From: Phlebotomus papatasi
Taxonomy: Eukaryota > Arthropoda > Insecta > Diptera > Psychodidae
Assembly: GCF_024763615.1 (NCBI RefSeq)
Contig: NC_077223.1
Location: 57,722,627 to 57,786,626, forward strand
Reading direction: 5' to 3'
DNA length: 64,000 nt
Under the pieces are notes generated by a model that was not told the DNA's origin, ran no database searches, and saw only the letters and a program-made list of their open reading frames with translations. Below are positions 1 to 12,366 of this stretch, one piece after another (position 1 is the stretch's first letter; each line of letters begins with the position of its first letter). The translations under genes were made by a program, and so were the position numbers.

Positions 1-250
1 TCAAGTCGCTATCTCTAACCGTTTGTCCTCTAGAGCCGGTGACAGCCGGACGGACAAACGGACAAACCGTGTGCCGACATTTCTTAGAAATCGTCTAAAA
101 CGCAAAGTTTTGTTGAGAAAGTGGTTCCCGGAGGGTGGGAGGTGGAAATAGGGGGGGGGGGAGTGAAAAATCCAGGTATTATATATACTGCTCTCACCGT
201 GGAGTTCGAGCAGTAAAACTAGAGTGCAAAAGAGTGGGTCACACATTATG
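1..250. repeat. Dispersed repeat fragment with GGACGGACAAACGGAC tract
   Basis: The window opens with a fragment rich in ACGGAC-type words, followed by a run of ten G at about 151-160. A similar tetramer array lies at about 41570-41590 in another repeat. The element boundary is outside the window. From 250 to 1000 I see only AT-rich sequence, including an (AT)n tract at about 918-940. Confidence 0.4.
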
Positions 251-1014
251 CAAAATGTTTGAAAAGGAAAGGGAAGTAAATTTTAATTTCATGAAATTTC
301 CCAAATCTAAAAGAAGTGCCAGAGTTATTACAAAGCAATTTAGATTCCAAGATTATTTGAATATTAACAACTTATTATGTTAGTTCCCTGTAATTTCCAA
401 TAAGGTATCATATATTTTTCGAATTACATCTATAAAACATAATGAGAACAAATGAAAAGAATGGGGAGTAATGAATCAGAGAAAAAATAATTCTCCTCAA
501 AATATATAAAAAACAAACGCTATATGTAACTGATACATAGAGAACTGTCATAATTTATTTTCAATATAGTAATTGCAATAAATAACAAATAAAGGGAGTT
601 ATAAATTTTTTAACACATTTATATTGCAAACATTAAAGAATTTCTGATTAATATTTCAATAGAAAATTTTAATGAAAATTTGTGGTTGCAAAGACTGGAA
701 ATGGAGGATAAATTTACACATAATTGACAGGTATTGTTGGCAACTGAAAAATAATTAACTTATTTAGTGCAAATTTCAATATTTATTTATACAAGGTTGT
801 ATGTATGGTGGTCCCCAAAAAATTTTTATTGCCGTAGCAAAATGTTATACTATCGATAGAAAATTTACAAATAACAAGGTTTATATTAAAATTTCCTATT
901 AATCTCTCTGACATGATCCATATATATATATATATGTATATTTTTTTAATTTGTTGTGGTTGAAATGTTCTATATCCAGTTATTTGGGAATTTTTGCTAA
1001 AGCTCAACTTTAAA

Positions 1015-1020
1015 TTTATT
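1015..1020 (-). terminator. Candidate Kua polyadenylation signal
   Basis: AATAAA on the minus strand, about 180 nt after the Kua stop codon. Other AATAAA hexamers follow at about 824-829 and 782-787, so the site actually used is uncertain in such AT-rich DNA. Confidence 0.4.
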
Positions 1021-1199
1021 ACTTAATCATGTAATAGTTGCGATTGAGATATTCTCAAGCACAAGCTAGCTATGAAATTTATAGCACCAGAGTTGAGGTC
1101 TTTTTCGCTCAGAAAAGCGTTATGGGGCCCCAAGCTTTAAAGCTCATCAATTTCCATGTGAGAAGAAGGCAGAGAAGAACGTTGGTGGCAAGAATAGCA

Positions 1200-1290
1200 T
1201 CACTGGGTCTTCTGGGCCCACTTCATGTCGTCATCCCGTGGCCGACATCCAGTTGTATATTCAATTAGATTCTCCAGGCACGTCCAAAAT
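1200..1290 (-). CDS. Kua: Kua exon 6 (C terminus and stop)
   Basis: Acceptor TTTCCGTAG|A. The first base completes the Arg codon begun in exon 5. The exon encodes FWTCLENLIEYTTGCRPRDD, then DMKWAQKTQ and a TGA stop. This matches the family ending (FWRRLE...RADDMKWAQK). It lies 2.1 kb from exon 5. Confidence 0.95.
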
Positions 1291-4200
1291 CTACGGAAAT
1301 GAAATTTAATGTTAGTACAAGAGAGAAACACAAGCAAGATGGGACGACACTGTACGTGGTTTATTTCCCTTCATTCACAGTGTATTTCGCCGTCCCACCT
1401 CAAAATGATAGTAAAAGTATATTTTTTTCACCCTCATTGTCACTGGCTATTAGATTGAGGGGCGACTAATTTCTTCATTTCAGACAGTTTCTAAGATTTT
1501 AAAGTTTATGTTTTTCGATACTTGAAAATGAGTTATGGAACTAATTAAAATAATTCAAAGAAATCGATTTAGGTAAGGTATTATAAGCAAAATACAATAA
1601 ATTTTATATTACTAATCTCTTCCATATCTACAAATTGTTCATTTAATATTACAGATACGCAATTCTAACTACTGGCATACATTGAGTACAACAGTTTAGT
1701 TTTTCCTACTTCTTTCCTTTTTTTTGGTTTTGTTTGTTACTTTTAAGAAAGAGTGCAATACATTTCAAACCTTTTCCCAAAGTAAATTTGTAATTAGATT
1801 TTTCAATTATATTTCTTCCACATTTTCAGACAATTATTTATAAAATTAAAAATGAACAAATTAAAATATAAGTTTCATTTATATTTTCACATTCATTTAT
1901 AAGCAAATATATAACCTTTTCATAGTAACTAATCAAAATTGCCTTATTTGTATATAAATTTTTGAAAAAATCTTGATTTTAACGTATTTTGAAATTGTTA
2001 GGAAAATTGTTTAAAAAAAAAAGCATAGCAAAGCGTTACATGCTCCGCGAAATGCTCGAACTCGTGACTTAGATGCTATTCCTCAAAATTACTTTCACAA
2101 CATTTACCGTTTTACGGTATTCACAATCAAATTAAACTGATTCATAAATTAGTCAAAAATTTAATAACTTATATAAGGAATTTAGGAATTTAGGAATTCA
2201 TTTGGTAACTGATATTTAAAAATACTTTTGTTAAGTTTGAAAACAAAGTTAACTTTTTTGAAGCATTATAATTTTAGAAATATTTTTACTAACGATTCCT
2301 GGAAAATTCGAAATTTTTATCATTGGTGTGTTTGGATATAGATAATCCAATTAAAACATAGATATATTGAGATCACTTAACTATATTTGTAACCACCTTT
2401 ACCCTACTGGAAGTGTGTGGGCTCTACCTTTTACCCTAATTGTTTACAATAGTTCATAGCATCCCTAACTATCTAAACCTACCCTAAGTATTGTTATTCA
2501 TTTTATGTCTTGGGAAATACTTCAATAAATTTATTTATATCTCCATCTTCTGGAGTCTTCTTACAAACTCCCCGCTAATACTTATTCACCACCATAACAA
2601 AAAAAATCAATAAATCTTGTAATTATTTTGCGAAATTGAACTTCTTGAAATAATATATATACCGTATTCTATTAGGGATACAAATAAGTTCTCGCTGTTC
2701 ATCGATAGCTGATGCTGTCAAAGTCTGTACGTACTGGAGGTATTTGTAACCATCGTCATAATGATCTTTATCAATAGATTGTAATTGATAGTACATTTGT
2801 TTTGGAAAACTGTAAACAACATAAAGTATAAAATGACGAGTGACGAGATGAAAAAACTCATTTGCGGGAACTTCTGTTGTTCTGATTTCGCCAAAACAAA
2901 TCTGCGGCTGTAGAACATAGAAATCTTGTAGAGACTACGGCGACCATGCTCCATCAGACGCTTCAAAAAGAATAACTTAATATATGTATATATACAATAT
3001 AATATGGACAATATTTTGAATGAAATAATATTTTCTAATTTTCTTTAATAAAACTTGAATTTTCACAAAAAAAACAGCGAGAACTTTGTTATACTCCCAA
3101 TAAAATGTTTTTAATTTGGGAAATCTTAATTTAACTTTTGTCAATCTTAGTTTCAAAATAAAAACAATTGTAAGAGTATAGAATATGATTCCAGTATGCA
3201 AAAATGGATAGTTTTTTTAATCAAAAGACCCGAAAATATTACTTATTTGCCCCAATAAGCAAAAATACAGTCCAACTTGTATGTTATCCACGCACTCAAA
3301 GCCTTTTTTTCTTTTATCCTCTCCAACAGTACTAATATATTTTCTTCTTTTGGAGACAAAAAGCTCTCAGTGCTATATAAAAGATGTGCTGGATGGTGGA
3401 CAAACCTAATTTTCTCGAGAGGCCAATTTAGCCATCCAGTTGTTATGCAGAAATATGTTTCGTGTGGTGCTACATGGTGGATACGATGATGACGTCTAGG
3501 CAGCATTACGTGGTAGTCCTGAAGGAGCACCACCCACTTTGGCAGACCCCAATATGTGTGAGACCATTTGTGAATCTACAAGAGATCCACTTAAAATGCA
3601 ATCAAATACTCAGACTATAGTCAACTCACCTGATTTGTCATTGCCACAAATATTGAACATAGAAAAAGATAGGCACTAAATGCAAAATCCTGTTGAATTT
3701 CCGCCTGAGTACGGGCTAAGAAATTGTAGGCCAACTTTCCAAGTATTGGAATGGCAATCATAAAGTTGTCACCATTTGTTTCAATAAAGTCATGACGAGT
3801 GATAGAGGTCGGATCAATGTGATGCTCCCGAAAGGGTCTCAGAAAATTCTGCAAATGAAACAATCCATTGATAAAAATCCTATTTGGATTGTTGAAATAA
3901 AACTGACCTTTCCAATTATTGGTAGGTCCACAGAGCCCCAGGTATCTGCCGCCCAGTGGACCAAACCCGATCCAAAGTCTGCTGTTAGGATACCACAGAG
4001 AGCAGCTATAATCACAATGCTAACCCTCTCAAAACGAAAATGTCTTACTATGAGATAGAGGTTGAGGATCATAAGGCTAATGCAGAGCCAAACGCAGATA
4101 ATTTCTTGAGTGCGTTTCCCTAAAACAGACAATTTTAGGTAAATAAACGACATGTGAATATGAAAAGTCTAAGTAATTTTTCAGTGATTTTGAAATATAT

Positions 4201-7200
4201 TTTTTCGAAGCGATAATTTATGACATCCATCATATATTTGATGTAAAACAATTAAAAGGTAAACTAAAAAAGAAATTTGAAAATATGTTAATAATAAATT
4301 ATGAAAATAAAACATATATATAAAAAACATAATAATTAACACTAAATGCTGTTTGTTTTTCAAACATATTTGTTTAAAATATTACAGAAATATTACATGA
4401 AATGATATCCTTTTTAGCCTATGACTTTAAAACCGGTAATAGAAATTATTGTTAATTTCATTACCAGTGTACATTATCTATTCTAACTTGTCAGGAATCC
4501 TAAGGGCTTTCCAATTATAATTTCAGACATTTTTAAACATTCTTTTAAAAATACGCAATGAAAAAATTTCATTTCCTGTCTAATTCAGCCCAGTCTCTGA
4601 ATTTCATTTTGAAAAACCGATATTAGAAATTATTCAATGATATTCTCGTATATGGACTAAAATTTGGAGAGAAGGTATCCTCAACAAGTTACAAGATGCT
4701 CTCAAATTGTTTGGTCTTCATATTTGATAATATCCGGACGAAATAGATGAGTAGACGAACAAAAAAATGTGACATGACCTCTCAAGATATCGTCTGATTC
4801 GTTTGATTGAGCCAGCGATGATTTTCATTATACCAAAAATCTTTTGAGTTCAAGGCCTGAATGAATAATAATTATATTATAGAATATTATCCAAAAAAAA
4901 ATTCAATTTGACCGATGAAGATTTGGAAATATTAGGCGAGATGCGTACAAAGGCAAAAAATAAATACACTAAAAATGGACACATATTTATTAACTTTTCG
5001 GGGGAGATATTAGGGTCGGAAGTGGTGTACAGGTGAAAATGAAGTGCTTGGAAGCTTTGGAAGTGGGAGTGCTCAAATTTAAAGTTTTTTGTCTAATTAC
5101 GTATTTTTTTAAGATTACATTACTTTGAGTTAAGATTTTTAATTCAAGCGGCAAACTGAAAAGGTTTGTGGACATTTTTAAGATCGACTATGACAATAAA
5201 TGGAGCAAATACACTCAAATTTATTATAGCTTAATTGCGTCGTGATTTTTTCGAGGAAATACTCAGTTAAATAAAAATTTTCCTTAATTTTTACAGGAAT
5301 TTCAAATTCATTCTCACAAATAATGACAGAGCTTTTGCAGTCGTTAACGGGGTATCCCATAGGTCACCTCCACCATTTTTTGTTTATGTTTTTGCATATA
5401 CTGGAAAGATTTTAGTGCCATTACGTCTTTTTAAGGCCAAAAGTATTTTTTAAAAAAGTCGATTTATACTTTTAAGGACTTTTACCAAATGAAAGACGAA
5501 AAGATGCATTTGTAAAATTTTATATTAGACTAAATTTGGAAAGGTCTAATAACGATTAAAGAAATTGGTAAAATGTTGAAAAACAATAATTAAAACGCTA
5601 TTTAGAAAAGCTTGGATGTGTTTAAAAGCTCGTTACATTGGTGCCACACTCTTTTACTTCAAAGACTTCAATAACTTTATAAATGTAGGCATTTTCTTCT
5701 GATATGGTACCAGATATCATCAGTATTCCTCGGATCGAAAGGCTATCCTGCGTATCGGAATCCCGAAATAAAATATATTTTTGAAAATTATTCGCTGCAT
5801 TTTAGTAATAATTTTTAACTAAATGCATTATGTTGGTTCATATTTGAGACGCTCACAGAGCAGAAGTTGACTCTTTTAATAGGGAAATGCATACAAAGAA
5901 GACCACTTCTGCTCTGAGCGTCTTATTTAATCTATAGAACCAATTTTCTCTACCAGTTTCTAAGAAAATTGTTATTAATTGCCTCATTTATTAAACCCCT
6001 GTATCAGAGTCTTAGCCAGAAATACGCTAATCATCACTTTCTTAAAATTTCACATGAGAATTTATGAGAATATGAGGAATTATGTTTGATTAAAATGATT
6101 TACAAAACTGCGTTATTTAAAAAAATAATACTTAGTGATTCTACAATGAGAAAAAAACGGGGGTTCGATTAACTTTTTTCCTCATAACTTTGACCCTTTT
6201 TAGGTGTAAAAATATATCAACATTTTTTAATGTTAATTTTACACCATTTTAAGGGTAAAAATAACATGAAAAATGGTAACTTTAACCCCTAATATACCTA
6301 AAAAGCATAGTATTTACACAGATTTCGGATCAATACTGCAGGGTAAAATTAACATTTCCGGAATGTTATTTTAACTTTTTCGGATTTCTCTCACAGTGTA
6401 ATAACGCTTTTAGTGCACCTTTTTAATTATGTCGACAATAAAAATAGAAAATAAATTATTTTTTGTGAACAAGTACGTTTTTTTTCCATTTGTTCCTCGA
6501 ATCGGCACACTTGCGTTCGTAGAAAATTGTGCTGAGCGAGCTCAGGTCATCTTCATGGCCATTATTGGATATTTTTGTTGTGAAAGAACTATTTGCCACT
6601 GAGAGTTTCATTAAGTTAGACAATTTTAGAAGTTTTTTTTTCATGTGAATAAACAGTACACAGTATAAGGCTGGCGAAAAAGCTTCACTAAAGCCTTATA
6701 GAGTGATTTGGATGTCAAGCAAGCAGAAGAATCCTCATCAAAAACGTCTGCCGATCCGTGGATCACCCCTTTCCGATCCGTGGAACACACTGCATCCTTG
6801 CATTTAAATTTAAACCGATATATTAGTAATTTCCGTAAAGAGAAAAAGTGTAAATACACGGAAATAGTTAAATGGATCACTAATGTATCAACTGGCATAT
6901 GAAAAACTGCAAGATAGTATTTTGGGTCTCGTACTTTCAGCTAAATATGGAGCATGTCTCTTAACATTCCGATCCGTGGTACACTTCCCCTATATTGCGA
7001 TTAATAACCTATTCTGGATCGATTGTCGATAGGTGATGAGAAATTGATCTAATACAACAATAGCGAAAAGATCCAGTTGCAAAAATTGATTTGTAAATCA
7101 TCAAAAATCGTTCTTTTTAATTTTAAAGTATTTTGAAACCAGAGTGAGAATCAAGCTTAATAAAAAGTGAAGATACGTGTGAAATGCTGAATTAGTTGTT

Positions 7201-10200
7201 GCGGTTGTTGCACTCGTATTTTTAAACTCTTGCAGACTTTTCAGCACAGTTTCAATACAGACAAAGACTATATTTTCAAAAAGTAAGCTTCACTAGTTTC
7301 TGGCGCTAGAAGTCAAAATATAAGAAAAATTTTAAAAATATGTGTAAAAATTAATTTCTTGAGATTTTTAAAAGTTTTCCTAATTAGATTGTTCATCAGA
7401 TTAAATAAATTACTAATTTCTAAGTATGAGAAGTCCATGAAGTGCAGAAGTGCTGATAGTATGCGAAGGCGAAGGCCTCTTCCATACAAATCGTGCAAGT
7501 GCCTGGATGTGGTGTACACATTTTCACCCAACTATCTCCCCCTTGCTTTTCGGACTTTTAGTGTAAAAGACCTTTTGAAATCAAACAAATGATTTAAACT
7601 CATTGAAATATAATTCTTTTCAAGTGGAAAATGATGTATTGGCATTACATGAATTTTCCAAAAAACCCAATTGTGTGATAAGGCGCGTGTAAATATTGTA
7701 CCGTATTGCCTTTGATGTGGACAATAATCATGATATCAAGTCACGAGTTTGAAAAGGTTGAAGAGCCATATGTGGTAAAGCTATTATCAAAATAGCATAA
7801 TTTAATTTAGTCTAATCAGCATCCATGTGCTACTCAATGACCCACAAATTACCCAAAAACGAATATACTTAATTGGATTAAGAATATCTTGACCATATTC
7901 GGAGGCGGACTATTTTTAGGCCATTTTGTGCCAGTGTATACCCTAATTTTGGGCCACATCCAAAGTTTCTGACTTGTGTTTTGTTAATTCAATAATACTA
8001 TGAGCTTCGCCCAAGTTTTACCTCCTCCACAGACACAGCCAAATTGCCAACAATCATTTCATTTAACTCACACCCTGTCCAGCGGCCGGCCGGCAATGAA
8101 AAAGAATGACTGAACACGCTGTGGGAGTCACATGGGAGAGTGACATCATTGATGCAGGTCAAGGTTGATCGAGAAGTTCACGCGATTGCCAATGGAATAT
8201 TCTCTTCCGCGTCAGATAAGGTTCTTTCGCCTCTAATTTTTAAGCTAAAAGTAGATTATGCGAAGGGCACAGATGTTACAGATATATCTATAGAAATTGG
8301 GTGATATTTTTTATAGGTAAGAGCAAAATCGATATTACAGTCATTAAAAAGTGAAAATTTTCTGCAAATTACAGTGAAATAAGTAAGGGAAGAGCATCAC
8401 GGACCGGAATGTTACGACACATGCTCCTTATTTAATTAAAAATATAAGCCCTTATTTGCCATACTATTTGCTACAGTGCAGTGTCGGCGAAAAGTTTCTT
8501 GACAAAGCTATATTTGAGAAACCACGTAGAAAAAATGATAAAAAAAATAACTTTCTAAAATTTTCCTTTTGCAAATGAGTTATCCTGTAATATATACATG
8601 TTATTTATTTATTTTAAAAGAATTTAACTCACTTTCTTTCAAACAAAAAATTATTGTTTTCCCACAATTTATCATTTTTCATAGGCTAAAAGTTTCTTAA
8701 CACATTTGGAGAGGTAACACAAAATAGTGAAAAACGTACAGCTAACTGCTTTTAATCCTTTTATATTTTAAAGTTATATTATTTGAGAGACAAATAGTGG
8801 GTTTACATATTTCTAATGCTTACAATGGTGAATTTATTCATATAAAAGTGATGATAAATAATACTCAGTAAATTAGTGCAAGGAAGTTTTCAAGAATCTC
8901 CACCTAGCATAATCTTTTAAGGACGAGTAGGACACAGATGTCCCAAAAATATAAGCATTTTTGTTACTGTATGTAGAAAGTTATTTTGTCCTCTAAATCG
9001 TCCGAATAATTGGTTTTTATTTTTTGGACGCAGGTGTCCATTCGTCCTTAAAAAGTTAAAGGCCAAACGGTTTTAGATACTAACATAGCATCCTCGAGGG
9101 AACTCCAAAAGTCAAACTAGCGAATTGATCAGTACCCCTAATTTTATACCTAGGGGAAAGTACTCTCCCTTCGAACGTTCATGCCTTCAAATAATGTGAA
9201 TTTCTTCTACTTTCCTTAAGAGATTTACACAAGATTATCACATAATTATCATTGATGATAAGCTAACGAATATTTAATAGAAATATCTATTTATGTAAGT
9301 CTCTTAGGAAAACTAAAAGTAAATTCATATTATTCGAAGGCATGAACGTTCGAAGAGAGAGTACTTTCCCCTATCTTCTTTGAATTTAGATTGAAAACAA
9401 AACAATTTCTGAATAATCTTCAAATCCAAGTATGGATTTACAAGTACTCCGATATTTTTTTTTAAATCCACAGCTACCATAGGTTTCTTTTTTATAAATA
9501 CTTATTTATATAATGCAAATTTCGCATTAGAACTTTAAGTACAAGTTGAAACAAACATTCCTTAGTATTGACTAACGAGCAATTGATCTGTCTGACGACC
9601 TATCAAATATTTATTTAAATAATTCTCCAACAGTAACATTTCAAGTTCAATAATTTTTCCTCAGGTGAAGTTATACTTTCCGCATTCGTCCATCTTCAAA
9701 ATCAATATTATAAGATATTTATAAAAAAGAACAAGACAAGACGACTTAATTACAAGACGAAGTTGTGGAAAAAAAACATCAATTTTACAAAGTTTAAGCA
9801 CGATGTCTGTCTCTCTTGGAAAACGAGGGTCACATGTTGCAACTCATTGTGTTTAATTGAGGTGTTAAATAAAATATTGAGAGGGATCCGTGTGATTGAG
9901 ACAGCTGATGAAGGTCTGAGGGGCAAAAGGATCAGCATGAGGTGATGTAAAATATCCAATTGAAATGTTTTTCGAACCCCATCAATTGTCCACTTCATCA
10001 ATATGTAAAATGGGTGGCACCTTTTACTCCCCGAACTACAAGGACTTCCTCCTAGATGAGATTCTTTACAGGTTTGGAATTGTTTGTGAGACATCTGTCC
10101 ATTTTCAGAAAACTTTCTTTAGTAGGATTAACGATTTATAGTTCGAGGGGAGTTCACCATGCTGAAGCATGTCTTCCAGTCACGTCGATACTCCATGATT

Positions 10201-12366
10201 TTTGTTCTTCGTAGACCAGGCAAATCCACGACCAGACTGTATGATAAGATGGTATCACAGAGTCTAGAAAATGATCTTTTTTTCGTGCTTCTTTCTAATC
10301 TTTAAGCTTATCGTAAAAATTCAATGCAACCGAAATAGCACAGTGAATAAATCAGTTTTCCCCACACGAATGTTCATAGTTTAACAAAAAAAAACTATAT
10401 CGATGTTTAAAAATAGATAAGAGCTATAAAAATAAATTTGAGATATACTGCATGATTATTAATAAATTCTTGGGAAATTTTGCGCTAAAGAAGATGACAC
10501 GAGAAGATTCTGTGTCACTAAAATGAAGTTTTGTGTCGACACTTCAGTAGAATTCAAAGAAATGAAAGAAAAATCCAAAACGACAATAAATAAAAAATTT
10601 AGCAAGTTATTGGCCTGAATCTACTTGCAAGCAGTATATGTATTACAGGTTCCATTCCATTCTACTCTACTAGTATATTGTAGAAAAAAAAAGAATTTAG
10701 AGGCAGCCACTTGAAGCTGAAAGAGTTCGTAAACTTTTCGTTTCGCCCTTGAAAACTTTAGTGGCATTTTGAGTTTTTTTTTTATTTTTACAAGATAATT
10801 AATTTAGATTTTTTATGTATACTTTCCGAATCCAGTTAATCTTTAAGAAATATATTCTGAAGATTTCCAAATATTTTAGATTTTCTAAATCTACTTCTGT
10901 AAAAATTATCTTTCCAAAATTTTCCCGGAAAATTTTTGTAAATGTTTCAGACGAATAATGCAAAGTATTTTTGTGACTTTTTTGAAAAGTAAAGATGCCG
11001 CTGAGAATGTGTTTTCCATAAAAATCTAAAGGTTTTTTCTCGATGCTTTAGAAATTCCTTTATGTTTTGTTTTATTTTATTTATTTATTTTTTTTTGTAA
11101 AATCGTATTTCGAAAAGGATATTTTGAATTTTACTGCAAAAATAAAGTGGAATTACACTGATTTCGGATCGTTACCGAAAAACAGACTTCAGATTAGAGG
11201 TTTAGCAAAGTTCCCGAAAATCTGAAAATCCTAATAAAGCAGCTGATTTTATTGCTTTTCAGAATCTAATAGGTTATTTGATCTTAAGAATCCAATTTTA
11301 AGTTAAAATTTTCCCAAAAGTCTTCAGTGATAAGAAATTTGAGCAAAGAAATAAGCCATATGGCTAAGCCTTAGGATTGAAGCCCTTAGAATTAAAATTA
11401 TCGAAATGTTATTTTGCCATTTTCGGATAATGGACTTCACTCAATGTGTAAGAAAAACTAAAATTAAATTTTTCATGGCATTCACGATATGTCATGAAAA
11501 TATTCACGGTGCAATGTAGGTATCTTTTATTAAAAAAAATAATCTCTTCCCAAGCATCTGATTACTACTAAATTAGTTCAAATTTAAAAGCTCAGTTTTA
11601 TAAGTAAGATATCTTACAGAGTAAAAGTAAAAAGTAGAGAAAATTAATTTCTCTTTTGTTATTTTTTTTATGATTGTCTTCCATATTTTAATGTTTTTTT
11701 TTTAACTGATACATTTTTTAGTATTATTCACATGTTATTAAAAAATATTCTTTTACTTTGGTTGAATATACTTATGGCTAAAACATTTAATGTTTCGAAT
11801 CTTTTTAATTCCAAGCCATTCAAGAAAACAGATACGACTAAAATATTTAATATGATTGAATATTTAGTAATAAAATCGCACCAGAAATTATCAAAAAAAA
11901 AATCAACACATAACAGCAAGTCAAATCAAAAATTTGTCTTGACAACTAAATTTAGGACGCGTTCACTAGAAAACCTTATTGCTCTGTTGAATATTTTTTT
12001 ATTGCTGTGTAAATTGAACTTGTTGATAAAACTCACCTGAGCTGTAGAGATTGGCCAATTCTTGGGCTCCCTTGTGTTGGGGTCCCCATCGTGGACCCTT
12101 TTTAAGTTCAACTATATTGACCTCTGAATTGGAATTGGGATCATCCTCTGGCATAGACTTTTCCAGGATATCCTGTTCAGTCTTAATGGGTGTCTGAGAT
12201 TTAGGAAAAAAGATCTTAGTGCATGAAAGTATTTCAGGTAAATCACAGAGTGACTTACACTAGTGAGGAATGTTGAAGAGATCTTAAGAACAGACGGATC
12301 TGGGGTAGGTTCCTGAGGCATTCCCTCCAAACGTCTTGAACACGGAGGTAACGTGACCAAATCCAT
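1200..12366 (-). CDS. Kua: Kua/TMEM189 plasmanylethanolamine desaturase, six coding exons
   Basis: Spliced CDS on the minus strand: 12366-12259, 12193-12037, 4119-3908, 3848-3630, 3575-3406, 1290-1200. The exons total 957 nt, giving 318 residues plus TGA. The family introduces the vinyl-ether double bond that makes plasmalogens from plasmanylethanolamine in the ER membrane. The product aligns with human TMEM189 almost throughout: RWGPQHKGAQELANLYSSGK (about 70-90), two membrane spans (about 95-116 and 121-142), GLVHWAADTWGS (140-151), FREHHIDP (165-172), RHDFIETNG (177-185), HKWSHTYWGLP (234-244), LPRRHHRIHH (257-266), HETYFCITTGWLN (270-282) and DDDMKWAQK near the C terminus. The conserved histidines of the iron-binding desaturase core (H143, H168/169, H238, H261/262, H265/266, H270) are present. 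The N terminus is longer than in human. The start is the first ATG of exon 1 in a good context (A at -3, G at +4). There is no UBE2V1-like fusion. Confidence 0.96.
1291..3405 (-). other. Kua intron 5
   Basis: Intron of 2.1 kb between exons 5 and 6. It is AT-rich with no supported coding sequence. At about 2015-2075 it carries a reverse-strand piece of the dispersed family marked by an AACGCTTTG-like end and CTCGAACTCGTGA. Confidence 0.8.
3406..3575 (-). CDS. Kua: Kua exon 5, His-rich core
   Basis: Acceptor TTGTAG|ATT, 56 codons plus two bases. It encodes IHKWSHTYWGLPKW, LPRRHHRIHHVAPHETYF and TTGWLNWPLEKI. The donor is AG|GTTTGT, weaker than the other Kua donors. Reading runs on in frame past it to a stop at 3243, but that tail matches nothing in the family, whereas splicing to 1290 restores it. 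Confidence 0.95.
3630..3848 (-). CDS. Kua: Kua exon 4, second His cluster
   Basis: Acceptor TTGCAG|AAT and donor CAG|GTGAGT, 73 codons in phase 0. It contains LRPFREHHIDPTSITRHDF, a near-perfect family signature, then a variable hydrophobic stretch ending FVAMTNQ. The intron separating it from exon 3 is only 59 bp. Confidence 0.97.
3908..4119 (-). CDS. Kua: Kua exon 3, membrane spans and first His motif
   Basis: Acceptor TTTTAG|GG and donor AAG|GTCAGT, 212 nt. It encodes KRTQE, two hydrophobic spans and the hallmark DFGSGLVHWAADTWGSVDLP, ending PIIGK exactly as human TMEM189 does. The preceding intron is 7.9 kb and full of transposon remnants. Confidence 0.97.
4500..4625 (+). repeat. Dispersed repeat (CAATGAAAAAATTTCATTT family), copy 1
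   Basis: It contains the words CGCAATGAAAAAATTTCATT and CAGTCTCT. The same ordered words recur at about 24105-24235 and 33130-33250. The boundaries are not defined. Confidence 0.4.
5540..5690 (+). pseudogene. Mariner-type transposase remnant, copy 1
   Basis: One frame reads RYLEKLGCV, a stop, then KLVTLVPHSFTSK. Mariner transposases have an RHLxKLGxxxKLDxWVPHxLTEKNK stretch between the N-terminal helix-turn-helix and the catalytic domain. The in-frame stop and the absence of flanking coding sequence show it is dead. The homologous block at 53230-53375 carries different lesions, which supports common descent from a coding element. Confidence 0.6.
5833..5943. repeat. 111-bp palindromic MITE-like element
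   Basis: Outer arms TTGGTTC and GAACCAA enclose inner arms GAGACGCTCACAGAGCAGAA (from 5846) and its near-perfect reverse complement (5905-5924). It lies inside the 5002-7545 element and so inserted later. Confidence 0.7.
6145..6398 (+). mobile_element. CACTGAG-type MITE, copy 1
   Basis: About 254 bp, closely similar to 58003-58260 and to the reverse of 57051-57301. Diagnostic internal words are AGGTGTAAAAATATATCAAC, TTTCGGATCAATA and TTAACATTTCCGGAATGTTA. The left end is eroded (CAATGAG) and the right end reads CTCTCACAGTG. Confidence 0.85.
8914..9056. mobile_element. Short inverted-repeat MITE (TTTTAAGGACGA ends)
   Basis: The left end TTTTAAGGACGAGTAGGACA is mirrored by the right end, in reverse TTTTTAAGGACGAATGGACA. 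The element is about 143 bp. A looser relative with CCTTTAAGGAT ends is at 18951-19090. Confidence 0.7.
9151..9373. mobile_element. TA-flanked MITE, TA|GGGGAAAGTACTCTC family
   Basis: It is 223 bp including TA at both ends. The arms of about 75 bp (TAGGGGAAAGTACTCTCCCT and its mirror) include CGAACGTTCATGCCTTC and are nearly perfect, so the whole element can fold into a hairpin. Confidence 0.9.
12037..12193 (-). CDS. Kua: Kua exon 2
   Basis: Acceptor CTCAG|ACA and donor TCAG|GTGAGT. The exon is 52 codons plus one base. It carries an acidic, Asn/Ser-rich linker, then the conserved block KKGPRWGPQHKGAQELANLY that precedes the first membrane span in TMEM189 proteins. The last base G joins GG of exon 3 to make the Gly of SSGK. 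Confidence 0.93.
12259..12366 (-). CDS. Kua: Kua exon 1 (start codon)
   Basis: This exon holds 36 codons, beginning MDLVTLPPCSRR and ending FLTS. The ATG sits in the context CATCATGG. The donor is AGT|GTAAGT at phase 0. This N-terminal stretch is poorly conserved and rich in Pro and Ser, so the start choice rests on context and on the perfect donor rather than on homology. Confidence 0.85.

Larger units (their letters stand above)
5002..7545. mobile_element. Long TIR element with mariner remnant, copy 1
   Basis: The left end reads GGGGAGATATTAGGGTCGGA, followed by GTGGTGTACA. The right end reads, in reverse, AAGGGGGAGATAGTTGGG, then GTGTACACCAC. A second copy at 52820-54311 shares both ends and internal blocks (for example 5205-5340 with 52975-53165, and 7188-7300 with 53830-53960). 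The octamer CTTTTCGG abuts both ends (4994-5001 and 7546-7553) and may be a target duplication. A palindrome (5833-5943) and a CACTGAG-type MITE (6145-6398) are inserted in this copy. Confidence 0.7.
4120..12036 (-). other. Kua intron 2, transposon-filled
   Basis: Intron of 7.9 kb with donor G|GTGAGT and acceptor TTTTAG. It contains a 2.5-kb element with a mariner remnant (about 5000-7545) that itself hosts a palindrome and a CACTGAG-type MITE, and two further MITEs at 8914-9056 and 9151-9373. The remainder (7.6-8.9 and 10.2-11.9 kb) is AT-rich, apart from a half-copy of the TGAGATTCTTTACAGG repeat near 10057. Confidence 0.8.

Noticed and set aside
2327..2567. Possible solo LTR (TG...CA with AATAAA near the end)
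   Set aside because: There is no matching target duplication, no second copy and no adjacent primer-binding or coding sequence.
3243..3405. In-frame extension of Kua exon 5 to a stop at 3243
   Set aside because: The 54-residue tail has no family similarity, while splicing at 3406 to 1290 restores the conserved C terminus in the correct phase.
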